In this document: positions 15,535-24,900 of the stretch, piece by piece
Layout: each line of letters begins with the position of its first letter
Numbering within the stretch: position 1 is the first letter of the stretch
Assembly (NCBI RefSeq): GCF_014323405.1
Contig: NZ_JACRWE010000012.1
Location: forward strand, 1-54,630
Source: Romboutsia faecis
Lineage (GTDB): Bacteria; Bacillota; Clostridia; Peptostreptococcales; Peptostreptococcaceae
Direction of reading: 5' to 3'
Length of the DNA stretch: 54,630 nucleotides
The notes under the pieces: model-generated
What the model saw: the letters and a program-made list of their open reading frames with translations, nothing else
Database searches by the model: none
Told to the model about the DNA's origin: nothing
Program-made: the position numbers and the translations under genes

Positions 15535-15990
15535 ATGCAAAAAGTAGAAAACTTTAAATTAGATCATACAAAAGTAAAAGCTCCTTATGTAAGAAAATGT
15601 TGTGTATTAAATGGAGCTAAAGGGGATAAGGTAAGTAAATTTGATTTAAGATTTTTACAGCCTAATTCAGAAACATTTGGAACGGCAGCTATGCATGGTT
15701 TAGAACATTTGTTAGCTACTTATTTAAGAGAAACATTAGACAATATAATAGATTTATCTCCAATGGGATGTAGAACAGGTTTCTATCTTATATTATGGGG
15801 AGATGTAGATGCATCAACTATCAAGGTAGGTTTAGAGAAAGCTTTAAAAATGATACTAGATGCAAATGAAATACCGGCAGCTACAGCTGTTGAATGCGGA
15901 AACTATAAAGATTTATCCTTGTTTGGAGCGAAAGAATATGCTAAAGATGTTTTAGAAAAAGGATTTTCTCTAAATATATACGGAGAATAA
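15535..15990 (+). CDS. luxS: S-ribosylhomocysteine lyase
   Basis: The 151-aa enzyme has the metal-binding HGLEH (about residues 53-57, in TAAMHGLEHLLATYLRE) and the MGCRTGFYLI segment with the catalytic Cys near 82, plus a second-shell Cys in ECGNYKDL. LuxS cleaves S-ribosylhomocysteine to homocysteine and the precursor of autoinducer-2. I chose ATG 15535 because GGAGG lies 8 nt upstream; an ATG at 15520 overlaps that site. It is the first gene of a three-gene unit with the MetH reactivation protein and metH, so homocysteine is made and then remethylated by neighbouring enzymes. Confidence 0.96.
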   Translation: MQKVENFKLDHTKVKAPYVRKCCVLNGAKGDKVSKFDLRFLQPNSETFGTAAMHGLEHLLATYLRETLDNIIDLSPMGCRTGFYLILWGDVDASTIKVGLEKALKMILDANEIPAATAVECGNYKDLSLFGAKEYAKDVLEKGFSLNIYGE

Positions 15991-15992
15991 TT

Positions 15993-16688
15993 ATGAAAAA
16001 AGATTTTGTAGATATTATAGGTATTGATAGAGAAGAAGTACTGAGATATTTAGAGTACAAGGGTCAAGATATAGACAATAATCTTATAGAAATAATAGAA
16101 GAATGCAGAAATATAACTAAAGATAAAATAAGCCCTAAATATACTTTTAGGGTTTATTCTATTAATCAAAAATGTAAAGGGATAATAGATATAGAGGGAA
16201 CTAATTTAATATTAGAGAGCAAAGATTTATATGAGGTATTAAAAGATTGTAACAAGTGTATTTTAATGGCAGCTACTTTGGGAATAAACATAGAAAAAGA
16301 TATAAAGAAATATTCTTATACGGAACTAACTAAGGCAATAATAATAGATTCATGTGCAACAACAGCAATAGAAGAAGTTTGTAATAAAGTTCAAAATGAA
16401 ATAGAAAATAACATATTGAATAAAGGACAATATTTGACTTCTAGATATAGTCCTGGATATGGAGATTTAGCAATAGAAAAAAATACAGAAATATTAACTA
16501 TTTTAAACGGGCAAAAAGAAATAGGCCTAACTATTAATAATAGTGGGATTATGATACCTAGGAAATCAGTAATTGCTATAATTGGTATAAGTAACAAAAA
16601 TATAAAACAAAGTAAAGAAGCCTGTTCTAATTGTAAAAATAAAAGTATATGTAAATTCAAAAAAGGGGTTAATAGCTGTGGAAATTAA
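15993..16688 (+). CDS. Stand-alone MetH reactivation-domain protein
   Basis: The 231-aa protein carries the AdoMet-binding signature RYSPGYGDLAIE near residue 153, characteristic of the activation domain that reductively methylates inactive cob(II)alamin in methionine synthase. It ends in CSNCKNKSICKFKKGVNSC, a cysteine group like the zinc or iron-sulfur site seen in clostridial versions. In E. coli this domain is the C-terminus of MetH; here it is a separate gene whose 3' end overlaps the metH start by 11 nt. It starts 2 nt after luxS. Confidence 0.88.
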   Translation: MKKDFVDIIGIDREEVLRYLEYKGQDIDNNLIEIIEECRNITKDKISPKYTFRVYSINQKCKGIIDIEGTNLILESKDLYEVLKDCNKCILMAATLGINIEKDIKKYSYTELTKAIIIDSCATTAIEEVCNKVQNEIENNILNKGQYLTSRYSPGYGDLAIEKNTEILTILNGQKEIGLTINNSGIMIPRKSVIAIIGISNKNIKQSKEACSNCKNKSICKFKKGVNSCGN

Positions 16689-19065
16689 AGAATATATAAA
16701 AGATAATGTATTAATTTTTGATGGAGCAATGGGTACAATGCTTCAAAAGAATGGATTACAAATGGGTGAAAATCCAGAGATATTTGGATTCAATAACCCA
16801 GATATACTCATAAATATTCATAAGGCATACTTAGAAGCCGGATCAAATGTAGTAACAACAAATACATTTGGAGCAAATGAATTAAAATTAGACAAATTAG
16901 GATATACAGTAGAAGAGATAGTAGATAATGCTATTTATGTTGCAAAGAAAGCAATTGAAAAAGTAGATAAATCTAGGCCTAGATATGTAGCTTTAGATAT
17001 AGGTCCTATAGGTGAGATGCTAGAGCCTATGGGAACCTTAAGTTTTGATAGAGCTTATGAAATATTTAAAAGACAGGCAGTTCAAGGAGAAAAATCTGGT
17101 GCCAATCTTATTATAATAGAAACAATGATGGATCTTTATGAAGCAAAGGCAGCAGTATTAGCAGTAAAAGAAAACACTGATTTGCCTATATTTTGTACAA
17201 TGACTTTTAATGAAGATGGTAGAAGTTTCACTGGATGTACTCCAGAAAGTATGGTAGCTACTTTAGGCGGTCTAGGGGTAGATGCTATAGGCGTGAATTG
17301 TTCATTAGGACCAAAACAACTTTTGCCTATTGTAAAAAATATAACTAAAAGAGCTACAGTACCTGTAATTGTTCAAGCTAATGCTGGATTACCTAATATT
17401 GTAGATGGGCAAGCATATTATGATGTAGATGAGAAAGAATTTTATAGTGGAGTAGTAGAATTCATTAACGCAGGTGCTAGAATAATAGGTGGATGTTGTG
17501 GAACAAACCCAAACTTTATAAAATATATATCGGATAATATAAAAGATATAGAGTTACATAAAATAGAATCATATTACAAGTGTGTTGTTTGCTCTCCTTC
17601 AAAATTCATAGAAATAGATAAGCCTATAGTAATGGGAGAAAGATTAAATCCAACAGGAAGAAAGTCTTTAAAAGAAGCTTTAAAGAATGAAAATATTGAT
17701 TATATAATAAAATTAGCATTAGAACAAATAAATGCAGGCGCAGAAATTTTAAATGTAAATGTAGGATTACCAGATATAGATGAAAAAATAGAAATGCCTA
17801 AAATTATAAAAGAAATACAAGGAATTATAGATACTCCTTTGCAAATAGATTCTTCTAATATTGAGGCATTAGAACAAGGATTGAGATACTATAATGGAAG
17901 AACAATAGTTAATTCTGTTAATGGAAAAGAGGATTCATTAGAAAAAATTTTACCTATAGTAAAAAAATATGGATCAGCTTTAGTTGGGTTAGCATTAGAT
18001 GATAATGGAATACCAGAAACAGCAGAAGGTAGATTTGAAATAGCGAAAAAAATAGTAAAAAGAGCTCAATCTTATGGAATAAGAAAAGAAGATATATTTA
18101 TAGATTGTTTATCATTAACAGTTTCAGCTCAGCAATCAGAGGCAATGGAAACTATAAAGGCAATTAAATTAGTTAAAGAAAAGCTAGGAGTTAAAACAAT
18201 TCTTGGCGTATCTAATATATCCTTTGGTATACCAAGTAGAAAACATATAAATAATACATATTTAAATCTAGCTTTAGGTGCAGGTCTTGATTTAGCTATA
18301 ATAAATCCTAATGAAGAAGGTATGGTAGAAGCAATAGACGCATTCAGAGTGATAAATAATATAGATAAAGGGTGTAATAAATATATTGATAAGTATGGTA
18401 AGGTATCAAAAGACTTAATAAAATCTAAAAGCAATAATATAGAGTCAACATTAGAAGAAATTGTTGTGAGAGGATTAAAAGAGGAAGCAAGAGATAAAAC
18501 AATAGAGCTATTGAAAGAAAGTGATGCTAATATTATATTAGATGAAATATTGATACCATCCTTAGACAATGTTGGTAAAAAATATGACTCTGGAGAAATA
18601 TTTTTACCTCAATTAATTCAATGTGCAGAGACAGTTAAAGCTTCTTTAAATGTAATCAAAGAAAAATTACTACAAGAAAGTACAAATAATATATCTAAAG
18701 GAAAAATTATAGTGGCAACAGTTAAAGGTGATATCCATGATATAGGAAAGAATATAGTTAAAATAATGTTGGAGAATTATGGATATGAAGTTATAGATTT
18801 AGGTAAAGATGTACCTATTGAAAAAGTCGTTCAAAAATCAAAGGAGTTAGATATAAAACTTGTAGGCTTAAGTGCACTTATGACAACGACAGTAAAAAGT
18901 ATGGAAGATACAATAAAAGCTTTAAGAGATAATAATATTGATGCAAAGGTATTTGTAGGAGGAGCAGTACTTACAGAAGAGTACGCAAAAAATATAGGAG
19001 CAGACTACTACTCTAAAGATGCAAAATCAGCAATAGAAATAGCTCAAATGAGATTTAAAATATAG
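16678..19065 (+). CDS. metH: Cobalamin-dependent methionine synthase (no reactivation domain)
   Basis: The 795-aa protein has a homocysteine-binding module (1-285) with zinc ligands Cys208 (VNCS) and Cys273/Cys274 (GGCCGT). A methyl-tetrahydrofolate module follows (about 310-560, starting VMGERLNPTGRKS), then the cobalamin module (590-795) with GDIHDIGKN, whose His687 would coordinate cobalt. It transfers a methyl group from methyl-THF to homocysteine. The usual C-terminal activation domain is absent and encoded by the gene just upstream. The GTG start overlaps that gene, with AAAAGGGG as ribosome binding site. A terminator follows at 19076. Confidence 0.95.
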   Translation: MEIKEYIKDNVLIFDGAMGTMLQKNGLQMGENPEIFGFNNPDILINIHKAYLEAGSNVVTTNTFGANELKLDKLGYTVEEIVDNAIYVAKKAIEKVDKSRPRYVALDIGPIGEMLEPMGTLSFDRAYEIFKRQAVQGEKSGANLIIIETMMDLYEAKAAVLAVKENTDLPIFCTMTFNEDGRSFTGCTPESMVATLGGLGVDAIGVNCSLGPKQLLPIVKNITKRATVPVIVQANAGLPNIVDGQAYYDVDEKEFYSGVVEFINAGARIIGGCCGTNPNFIKYISDNIKDIELHKIESYYKCVVCSPSKFIEIDKPIVMGERLNPTGRKSLKEALKNENIDYIIKLALEQINAGAEILNVNVGLPDIDEKIEMPKIIKEIQGIIDTPLQIDSSNIEALEQGLRYYNGRTIVNSVNGKEDSLEKILPIVKKYGSALVGLALDDNGIPETAEGRFEIAKKIVKRAQSYGIRKEDIFIDCLSLTVSAQQSEAMETIKAIKLVKEKLGVKTILGVSNISFGIPSRKHINNTYLNLALGAGLDLAIINPNEEGMVEAIDAFRVINNIDKGCNKYIDKYGKVSKDLIKSKSNNIESTLEEIVVRGLKEEARDKTIELLKESDANIILDEILIPSLDNVGKKYDSGEIFLPQLIQCAETVKASLNVIKEKLLQESTNNISKGKIIVATVKGDIHDIGKNIVKIMLENYGYEVIDLGKDVPIEKVVQKSKELDIKLVGLSALMTTTVKSMEDTIKALRDNNIDAKVFVGGAVLTEEYAKNIGADYYSKDAKSAIEIAQMRFKI

Positions 19066-19075
19066 ATAAAATAAA

Positions 19076-19102
19076 AATAAGGGATAAAACCCTTATTTTT
19101 TT
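19076..19102 (+). terminator. Terminator after metH
   Basis: AATAAGGG (19076-19083) pairs with CCCTTATT (19090-19097), followed by TTTTT. Confidence 0.85.
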
Positions 19103-19205
19103 GTAAATATTTGCATAAATAAAATTTAAAATCGAAAAATGTAGAAAAAACTCATAAGAATATGATAAAATGGGAAGGTGATTCTTAGGGAGGGTGCAAA
19201 AAGAT

Positions 19206-20165
19206 ATGATGGAAAATAACCAAAATTATACATTAGTTTTCGGAGTATCAGTTTTTGACATATGTGGATTTACAGATAGTAACTATAGATGTAATGATTC
19301 TAACCCAGGTAAAGTAAGGACGTCATTCGGAGGCGTATGTAGGAACATAGCTGAGTGTATGTCAAGGGTAGGAGTTAATACTCAGTTTATATCTATTCTA
19401 GGTGATGATGAAGCTGGTAAAGCAATGTTAGAACATTCAAAACAAATGAACTATGATATGAGTAACTCATTAATTATAGAAGGTGGTAATACACCTACTT
19501 ACATGGCTGTTTTAGATGAACATGGAGAAATGGTATCTGCAGTAGTAGATATGAAAATAATTGATAAATTTACAACTGAATTTATCGATTCTAAGGCTGA
19601 TATAATAAGAAACGCTGAATATATGATTCTAGATTCAGACAGACCTGATATAGTAGAGTATATATTAAAGAATTTTAGTGGAAATACTAAGTTTATATTA
19701 GACCCTGTATCAGCGGCTAAAGCAAAAGAAATAAAACATTTAATAAAATACTTCCATACAATAAAGCCAAATAGATATGAAGCTGAAATAATGTGTGGAA
19801 TGAAAATAAAAAATGATGAAGACTTAAGAAAAGCAGGAAGATACTTCATCGACTTAGGTATAGAAAATGTATTTATAACGTTAGATGAAGATGGTATATA
19901 CTATAATAATGGTTTAGTAGAAGGAAAAATTAAAGCTAACGATGTAAAAGTTGTAAATGTTACAGGTGCAGGAGACTCATTTGTAGCAGGTATAGCTTAT
20001 GGGTATGCAAATAAGTGTGATTTAATAGATACTTTAAAGTTTGCCATATCAATGTCTACAATAACTATATCTACAGAAGAAACTATACATCCAGAAATGG
20101 GATTTGATTTAGTTGAAAAGTACGTTAACAATATAAATTGGTCAGAAGTTAAGTTTGAAAAATAA
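19206..20165 (+). CDS. PfkB-family carbohydrate kinase
   Basis: The 319-aa kinase starts MMENNQNYTLVFGVSVFDIC. It has the sugar-binding GKVRTSFGGVCRNIAECMSR near residue 37, then IKPNRYEAE (about 191) and the catalytic NVTGAGDSF (about 250) with its anion hole and base Asp. Family members phosphorylate ribose, fructose, adenosine or pseudouridine; the overall pattern is near the pseudouridine/nucleoside kinases. All catalytic motifs are intact, unlike the HTH-PfkB protein at 33605-34699. The ATG at 19206 is preferred over a GTG at 19194 that lies in the ribosome binding site gggagg, although the spacing is then 11-12 nt. It is a single gene. Confidence 0.82.
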   Translation: MMENNQNYTLVFGVSVFDICGFTDSNYRCNDSNPGKVRTSFGGVCRNIAECMSRVGVNTQFISILGDDEAGKAMLEHSKQMNYDMSNSLIIEGGNTPTYMAVLDEHGEMVSAVVDMKIIDKFTTEFIDSKADIIRNAEYMILDSDRPDIVEYILKNFSGNTKFILDPVSAAKAKEIKHLIKYFHTIKPNRYEAEIMCGMKIKNDEDLRKAGRYFIDLGIENVFITLDEDGIYYNNGLVEGKIKANDVKVVNVTGAGDSFVAGIAYGYANKCDLIDTLKFAISMSTITISTEETIHPEMGFDLVEKYVNNINWSEVKFEK

Positions 20166-20225
20166 AGATTTTACTAAATCGAATAATTTATATATAATTT
20201 AAGTACAATAAATCTAGTATTAGAA

Positions 20226-20257
20226 ATTAATCTATATTATAATATAGGTAGATTAAT
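20226..20257 (+). other. Hairpin after the PfkB gene
   Basis: The arms ATTAATCTA (20226-20234) and TAGATTAAT (20249-20257) are perfect complements. There is no T-run; the actual terminator is the next hairpin. Confidence 0.4.
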
Positions 20258-20284
20258 ATAAAATTTTGTCGTCAACAAAATGTT

Positions 20285-20319
20285 AAAGGACTAAGTTCTA
20301 AGACTTAGTCCTTTTTTAT
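20285..20319. terminator. Terminator between convergent genes
   Basis: AAAGGACTAAG (20285-20295) pairs with CTTAGTCCTTT (20304-20314), then TTTT. It ends the PfkB gene and lies beyond the leftward aminopeptidase stop. Confidence 0.85.
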
Positions 20320-20351
20320 TTTAAATATGTTTTTATTAATTAACCAAAGAG

Positions 20352-21581
20352 CTAAAAGGCCCAATTACCATCCTTGAATATTTGAACCTCTTCATTATTA
20401 TACGTTTCACCAATTATATTCATATCAGAAGAACCTATCATAAAATCAACATGAGTTAAACTTTCATTTATTCCATACTTATCAAGATCTTCATCTTTTA
20501 TCTCATTGCCGTTTTTCACGCAAGTTCTATACGCAGATCCTATAGCAAGGTGACAAGATGCATTTTCATCATATAAAGTATTGTAAAATACTATGTTAGT
20601 ATCTGAAATTGGTGATTTAAAAGGAACTAAAGCTACTTCACCTAAATAGTGTGATCCTTCATCTGTTTCAATTAGTTTACCTAAAGTTTCATATCCTTTT
20701 TCAGCAGTGTACTCAACTATTCTTCCGTCTTTAAATGTTAATGAAAAGTTATCTATAACATTTCCACCGTAAACTAATGGTTTTGTACTATGAACTACAC
20801 CATTAACTTTAAATTTATGAGGAAGGCAGAATACCTCTTCAGTTGGTATATTAGGGTTGAACTCTACTCCATTAGGATCAACTGAAGCACCACTTAACCA
20901 CATATGTCCCTCTGGTAATTCCATAGTTAAATTAGTTTTATTAGATTTGAATTTTAAAACTTTAAAATTCTTTTTATTTAAGAAGTCCATTCTTAATTTT
21001 AAGTCAGCATTATGATCAGCCCAAGCTTGGATTGGGTCTTGGTCTTTTACTCTAGAACACTTGAATATAGCATCCCATAATTTATCTATAGCCTCTTGAC
21101 TAGATACATTTGGGAATACTTTTTTAGCCCAAGCTTCAGTAGGAATAGAAACTATACTCCATTTACACTTATCAGATAAAGTATAAGACCTCCATTCTTT
21201 TAATGCTATTCCAGATGCTTTTTGATAATTAGCTATTCTTTGTGGATCGACATCTTTTAATAGATCAGGATTTGCAGCATGAATACTTAAGAATGCTCCT
21301 CCATTCTTTGCAATATGCACATATTGATCTGATATCCACTTTGGAAATTCATTAAATACTTCATCAGGAGCATTTAAATATTTTATTAAAGTACACTCTT
21401 CATCAGACCATTCTACATATACGTTTTTAGCACCAGTTTCATAAGCATGTTTAACAACTTTTCTCACAAATGGAGCACACTCAATTGGTGATCTTACAAG
21501 TAAATCTTGACCAGGTTTAATATTAACTCCAACTTTGATTGCTAGTTCAGCATACTTATCTAAATTTCTATTAAAATCCAT
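20352..21581 (-). CDS. M29-family metalloaminopeptidase (AmpS/PepS type)
   Basis: The 409-aa protein begins MDFNRNLDKYAELAIKVGVN and has NIKPGQDLLVRSPIE, the N-terminal half of thermophilic aminopeptidase AmpS/PepS. Metal-site pieces include FNPNIPTEEVFCLPHK, YDENASCHLAIGSAYR and the C-terminal LTHVDFMIGSSDMNI. The family cleaves N-terminal residues from peptides with two divalent metal ions. Its length (about 410) agrees. The ATG at 21581 has aggaggt 6 nt upstream; an upstream start at 21617 lacks one. It stands alone. Confidence 0.9.
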   Translation of the reverse strand: MDFNRNLDKYAELAIKVGVNIKPGQDLLVRSPIECAPFVRKVVKHAYETGAKNVYVEWSDEECTLIKYLNAPDEVFNEFPKWISDQYVHIAKNGGAFLSIHAANPDLLKDVDPQRIANYQKASGIALKEWRSYTLSDKCKWSIVSIPTEAWAKKVFPNVSSQEAIDKLWDAIFKCSRVKDQDPIQAWADHNADLKLRMDFLNKKNFKVLKFKSNKTNLTMELPEGHMWLSGASVDPNGVEFNPNIPTEEVFCLPHKFKVNGVVHSTKPLVYGGNVIDNFSLTFKDGRIVEYTAEKGYETLGKLIETDEGSHYLGEVALVPFKSPISDTNIVFYNTLYDENASCHLAIGSAYRTCVKNGNEIKDEDLDKYGINESLTHVDFMIGSSDMNIIGETYNNEEVQIFKDGNWAF

Positions 21582-21896
21582 TTTTAACCTCCTATGTAAA
21601 AATAAGTTAAATAACATATATATTTTATTATAGCATACTTATATTTTAGGGAATAACTAAGATAAAAATACTTAATTTAAGATATTTTATGTCAATAAAC
21701 TAATTCAAATATTAAATAAATAAAAAATAAAAAATTTAATATAAAATTTATACTAAATTATATACAAAAATCTTCAAAAGAATTTATAATATAATAATGG
21801 AAACTAAACGTTTATTTTAAGTAATATAGACTATTAGATAAATATGATGTTAAACAAGTAAGTTCGAAGTAGAGTGCTTCAGTTAGGAGGAAATAG
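21582..21896. other. Divergent intergenic region
   Basis: A 315-nt AT-rich stretch lies between two divergent genes. Promoter-like TATAAT strings occur, but I cannot assign -35/-10 pairs with confidence. No ORF or structured RNA was seen. Confidence 0.4.
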
Positions 21897-22703
21897 ATGG
21901 AGTTATATGATGCTATTTTTTATAGAAAATCTATAAGGAATTATTCAAAAAAAAGTATAAAATCATCGTTAATGGAAGAAGTTAAAGGTTTATGTAGCAA
22001 TATAACTTATCTAAATAAAGACTTAAATATTAAAGCACATGTGGTAGATAGGGGCCATTTAATTCAATTTTTAATGGGAAAAGCATGTGAAGTAAAAGCT
22101 CCTCATTATATAGTAATTACATCTAATGAAGGAGAGAATCATTTAGAAAATGTTGGATTTGCAGCAGAAAAAATATTACTAGGGATAACATCTTTGGGAA
22201 TAGCAACATGTTGGATAAAGTGTAACTTAAAAAGGGATGATATTTTAGAATTTATAGATTTAGATGAAATTGATATAGATGACGAAAAATATGAGAAAAA
22301 AATTGAGAAACCATACGCTGTAATCGCCTTTGGATATGCTGAAAAACAAGAGGCATTATTTAGAAATATAGATGCAGAACCTGATAGAAAAAGGTTAAAA
22401 AAGATATGTAAAAAAATAGATAAAAAATGGGTTAAAATTCTTAATGCTGTAAGAGTATCACCTTCAATAAAAAATAGTCAACCATGGGTATTTTATTCTA
22501 AAGATTATGGATTTGATGTATATGAAGAAAAAGCTAAAAAAGGAATGGAAGACGATTTTAAAATAAGTATGGGTATTGCATTAAGTCATTTTGATTTAGC
22601 TTGTAAAAAATTTGGAATGGATGTTAAATTTGAAAATATAGATACAAAAAGAAAAAGGGGAAAAAATTATTTAATAAGTATAATTGATAATGGAAAACTA
22701 TAA
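21897..22703 (+). CDS. Nitroreductase-family protein
   Basis: The 268-aa protein begins MELYDAIFYRKSIRNYSKKS, the FMN-contacting RKSIRxY start of nitroreductases. It contains GFAAEKILLGITSLGIATCW near residue 86 and AVIAFGYAEKQEALFR near 142. A C-terminal half with NAVRVSPSIKNSQPWVFYSK repeats a nitroreductase-like SxxNxQPW motif, so the two halves may form one FMN pocket intramolecularly. Such proteins reduce nitro groups, quinones or flavins. It has a taggagga ribosome binding site and is followed by the pyr leader. Confidence 0.82.
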   Translation: MELYDAIFYRKSIRNYSKKSIKSSLMEEVKGLCSNITYLNKDLNIKAHVVDRGHLIQFLMGKACEVKAPHYIVITSNEGENHLENVGFAAEKILLGITSLGIATCWIKCNLKRDDILEFIDLDEIDIDDEKYEKKIEKPYAVIAFGYAEKQEALFRNIDAEPDRKRLKKICKKIDKKWVKILNAVRVSPSIKNSQPWVFYSKDYGFDVYEEKAKKGMEDDFKISMGIALSHFDLACKKFGMDVKFENIDTKRKRGKNYLISIIDNGKL

Positions 22704-22714
22704 CAAAAGAATAG

Positions 22715-22743
22715 TTGACATAAAGAAAAATAAATGTAATAAT
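22715..22743 (+). promoter_or_regulatory. Promoter of the pyr leader
   Basis: TTGACA (22715-22720) and AATAAT (22738-22743) with a 17-bp spacer and a TG one base before the -10 (extended -10). Confidence 0.6.
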
Positions 22744-22757
22744 TGATGTAAGATAAA

Positions 22758-22788
22758 GCTTTAAGTTACTCCAGAGAGAGTATGAAGC
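22758..22788 (+). promoter_or_regulatory. PyrR-binding hairpin 1
   Basis: GCTT...GAAGC arms enclose CTCCAGAGAGAG (22769-22780), close to the PyrR consensus UCCAGAGAGGYU. A T-rich stretch (atttaatttttt) follows directly, and no separate terminator hairpin is found. Confidence 0.75.
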
Positions 22789-22816
22789 ATTTAATTTTTT
22801 TATAAAAATAAAATAT

Positions 22817-22849
22817 ACCTTGAATTTAGTCCAGAGAGTCTAAAAAGGT
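22817..22849 (+). promoter_or_regulatory. PyrR-binding hairpin 2
   Basis: ACCTT (22817-22821) and AAGGT (22845-22849) enclose AGTCCAGAGAGTCT. A strong terminator follows 30 nt later. Confidence 0.85.
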
Positions 22850-22878
22850 TAGATAATATTAATTTGATTACATTATAA

Positions 22879-22908
22879 CCCTTTATCTGGATGATAAAGG
22901 GTTTTTTT
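22879..22908 (+). terminator. pyr attenuator terminator A
   Basis: CCCTTTATC (22879-22887) pairs with GATAAAGGG (22893-22901), followed by TTTTTTT. PyrR-UMP bound to hairpin 2 would favour it. Confidence 0.88.
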
Positions 22909-22942
22909 AATATAAACATTAATAAAATAAAATAGAATAAAG

Positions 22943-22975
22943 TCTTTTAAAATAGTCCAGAGAGGCTGAGAAAGA
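22943..22975 (+). promoter_or_regulatory. PyrR-binding hairpin 3
   Basis: TCTTT and AAAGA arms enclose AGTCCAGAGAGGCT (22954-22967), an exact match to the PyrR loop consensus. Confidence 0.9.
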
Positions 22976-23014
22976 AATCTAATAACTAATTTTAAAAAAA
23001 TTATGTTTAGATAG

Positions 23015-23050
23015 AGTCCTTATACCTCTTTTTGGTATAGGGACTTTTTT
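23015..23050 (+). terminator. pyr attenuator terminator B
   Basis: AGTCCTTATACC (23015-23026) pairs with GGTATAGGGACT (23034-23045, one mismatch), followed by TTTTTT. It lies 36 nt before the pyrF start. Confidence 0.88.
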
Positions 23051-23086
23051 ATTATGATTAAGGCTTTATTAAAAAGGAGAAGGCAT

Positions 23087-23803
23087 ATGATAAGTGGTAA
23101 AGAGAAATTAATAGTTGCAATTGATACTAATGAGTTTGATAAAGCTAAAGAATTAATAGATAAATTAGAAGATAGTGTAGATATATTTAAAGTAGGTTTA
23201 GAACAATATGTAGCAACAAGAGGAAAAACAGTAGATTATTTAAATAAAAAAGGAAAAAAAGTATTCTTAGATCTCAAATTCCATGATATACCAAATACAA
23301 TGCAAAGTGCAGTAAGAGCAGCAGTAAGAGATAAGGTATGGTTAATGACAATACATGTATCTGATATGGAAGGTATGAGACAATGTGCTTTAGCTGCAAA
23401 AGAAGAAGCGGAAAAGTTAAATATAGAAAAGCCAATAATAGTTGGAGTTACAGTTTTAACATCTTTAAGCAATCAAGATTTACAAGATATAGGATGTAAT
23501 ATGAATACAGAAGAATTAGCTATAAAGAGAGCTAAGTTAGCTAAGGAAGCAGGAATAGATGGAATAGTTTGCTCAGCTCAAGAGGTTGATAAGATAGTAG
23601 AGGCTTGTGGTAAAGATTTCGTAACAGTTTGTCCAGGAATAAGACCTGTATCGTCAGAAGTAGGAGACCAAAAGAGAGTCGTTACTCCAGCTGATGCAAT
23701 AAACAGAGGAGCTCACTACTTAGTTGTCGGAAGACCTATAACTAAAGCAGAAAATCCTAAAGAATCAGCAGAAAAAATAGTAAATGAAATAGAAAATGCT
23801 TAG
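23087..23803 (+). CDS. pyrF: Orotidine-5'-phosphate decarboxylase
   Basis: The 238-aa enzyme has LIVAIDTNEFDKAKELID at the N-terminus and the catalytic FLDLKFHDIPNT (Asp and Lys, about residues 60-71). It ends with VCPGIRP and the phosphate-binding HYLVVGRPIT near 220. It makes UMP from OMP, the last step of de novo pyrimidine synthesis. The ATG at 23087 follows aaggagaa; an upstream ATG at 23054 is inside the attenuator terminator zone. It is the first gene of pyrF-carA-carB behind the PyrR leader. Confidence 0.95.
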   Translation: MISGKEKLIVAIDTNEFDKAKELIDKLEDSVDIFKVGLEQYVATRGKTVDYLNKKGKKVFLDLKFHDIPNTMQSAVRAAVRDKVWLMTIHVSDMEGMRQCALAAKEEAEKLNIEKPIIVGVTVLTSLSNQDLQDIGCNMNTEELAIKRAKLAKEAGIDGIVCSAQEVDKIVEACGKDFVTVCPGIRPVSSEVGDQKRVVTPADAINRGAHYLVVGRPITKAENPKESAEKIVNEIENA

Positions 23804-23815
23804 GGGGTAGGTTAA

Positions 23816-24862
23816 ATGAAGGGTAAATTAATATTAGAAGACGGAACGATATTTGAGGGAAAAGCCTTTGGATATTTAAAAGATAGCATAGGGGAAGTAG
23901 TATTCAATACATCAATGACAGGTTATGGTGAAGTTTTAACTGACCCATCATACTATGGTCAAATAGTTACAATGACATATCCTCTTATAGGAAACTATGG
24001 AATAAATTTAGAAGATGTTGAGTCGAAAGGTGTTCATGTAAAAGGATTTATAGTAAGAGAAAAGAGTGATACTCCAAACAACTTTAGATGCGAAATGGAT
24101 ATAGACACATACTTAAAGCAAAATAAAGTAATTGGTTTAGAAGGGATAGATACGAGAGCTTTAACAAAGATATTAAGAAATAACGGAACAATGAGAGGAA
24201 TAATAACTTTAGAAAATACTTCATTAGAAGATGTTAAGGCTAAGTTAGAAAGTTTCTCAAATACACAGGCAGTAAAAACAGTAACAAGAAAAGAAATAGA
24301 ACGTATAGAAGGAAATGGACCTAAAGTAGCAGTTATGGATTTTGGTGTTAAGCAAAATATACTAAGATCATTTGCAGCTCGTGGCTGTGATGTAACAGTA
24401 TTCCCTGCATTAACTAAGCCAGAAGAAGTATTAGCTATAAACCCAGATTTAATCTTCTTATCAAATGGACCTGGAGATCCAGAAGATTTAGAAGAAGTAA
24501 TAGAAAATATAAAAGAATTAGTAGGTAAAAAGCCAATAGTAGGAATCTGCTTAGGACACCAACTTTTAGCTTTAACATTAGGTGGAAAAACAGGAAAACT
24601 TAAATTCGGACACAGAGGTGGGAACCATCCAGTTAAAGATTTAGAAGAAGGGAAAGTATTTATAACATCTCAAAATCATGGGTACTATGTATGTGAGATG
24701 CCAGAAAATATGGAAGTTACTCATATAAACTTAAACGATGATACAGTGGAAGGTATGAGACATAAAGAATTACCAATATACAGCGTACAATATCATCCAG
24801 AAGCTTGTCCTGGACCAAAAGATAGTGATTATGTATTTGATAAATTCTTAGAATTAGTATAG
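23816..24862 (+). CDS. carA: Carbamoyl-phosphate synthase small subunit
   Basis: The 348-aa glutamine amidotransferase subunit has LEDGTIFEGKAFGY at the N-terminus and a class I amidotransferase domain from about residue 170. There the nucleophile is in GICLGHQLLAL (Cys about 244), with SQNHGYYV and the YHPEACPGP His-Glu pair near 328. It releases ammonia from glutamine and channels it to CarB. It starts 12 nt after pyrF and is co-transcribed, hence controlled by the PyrR leader. Confidence 0.96.
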   Translation: MKGKLILEDGTIFEGKAFGYLKDSIGEVVFNTSMTGYGEVLTDPSYYGQIVTMTYPLIGNYGINLEDVESKGVHVKGFIVREKSDTPNNFRCEMDIDTYLKQNKVIGLEGIDTRALTKILRNNGTMRGIITLENTSLEDVKAKLESFSNTQAVKTVTRKEIERIEGNGPKVAVMDFGVKQNILRSFAARGCDVTVFPALTKPEEVLAINPDLIFLSNGPGDPEDLEEVIENIKELVGKKPIVGICLGHQLLALTLGGKTGKLKFGHRGGNHPVKDLEEGKVFITSQNHGYYVCEMPENMEVTHINLNDDTVEGMRHKELPIYSVQYHPEACPGPKDSDYVFDKFLELV

Positions 24863-24900
24863 TTGTTATAAATATTTAAGAGATTAAGGAGATTAAGATT

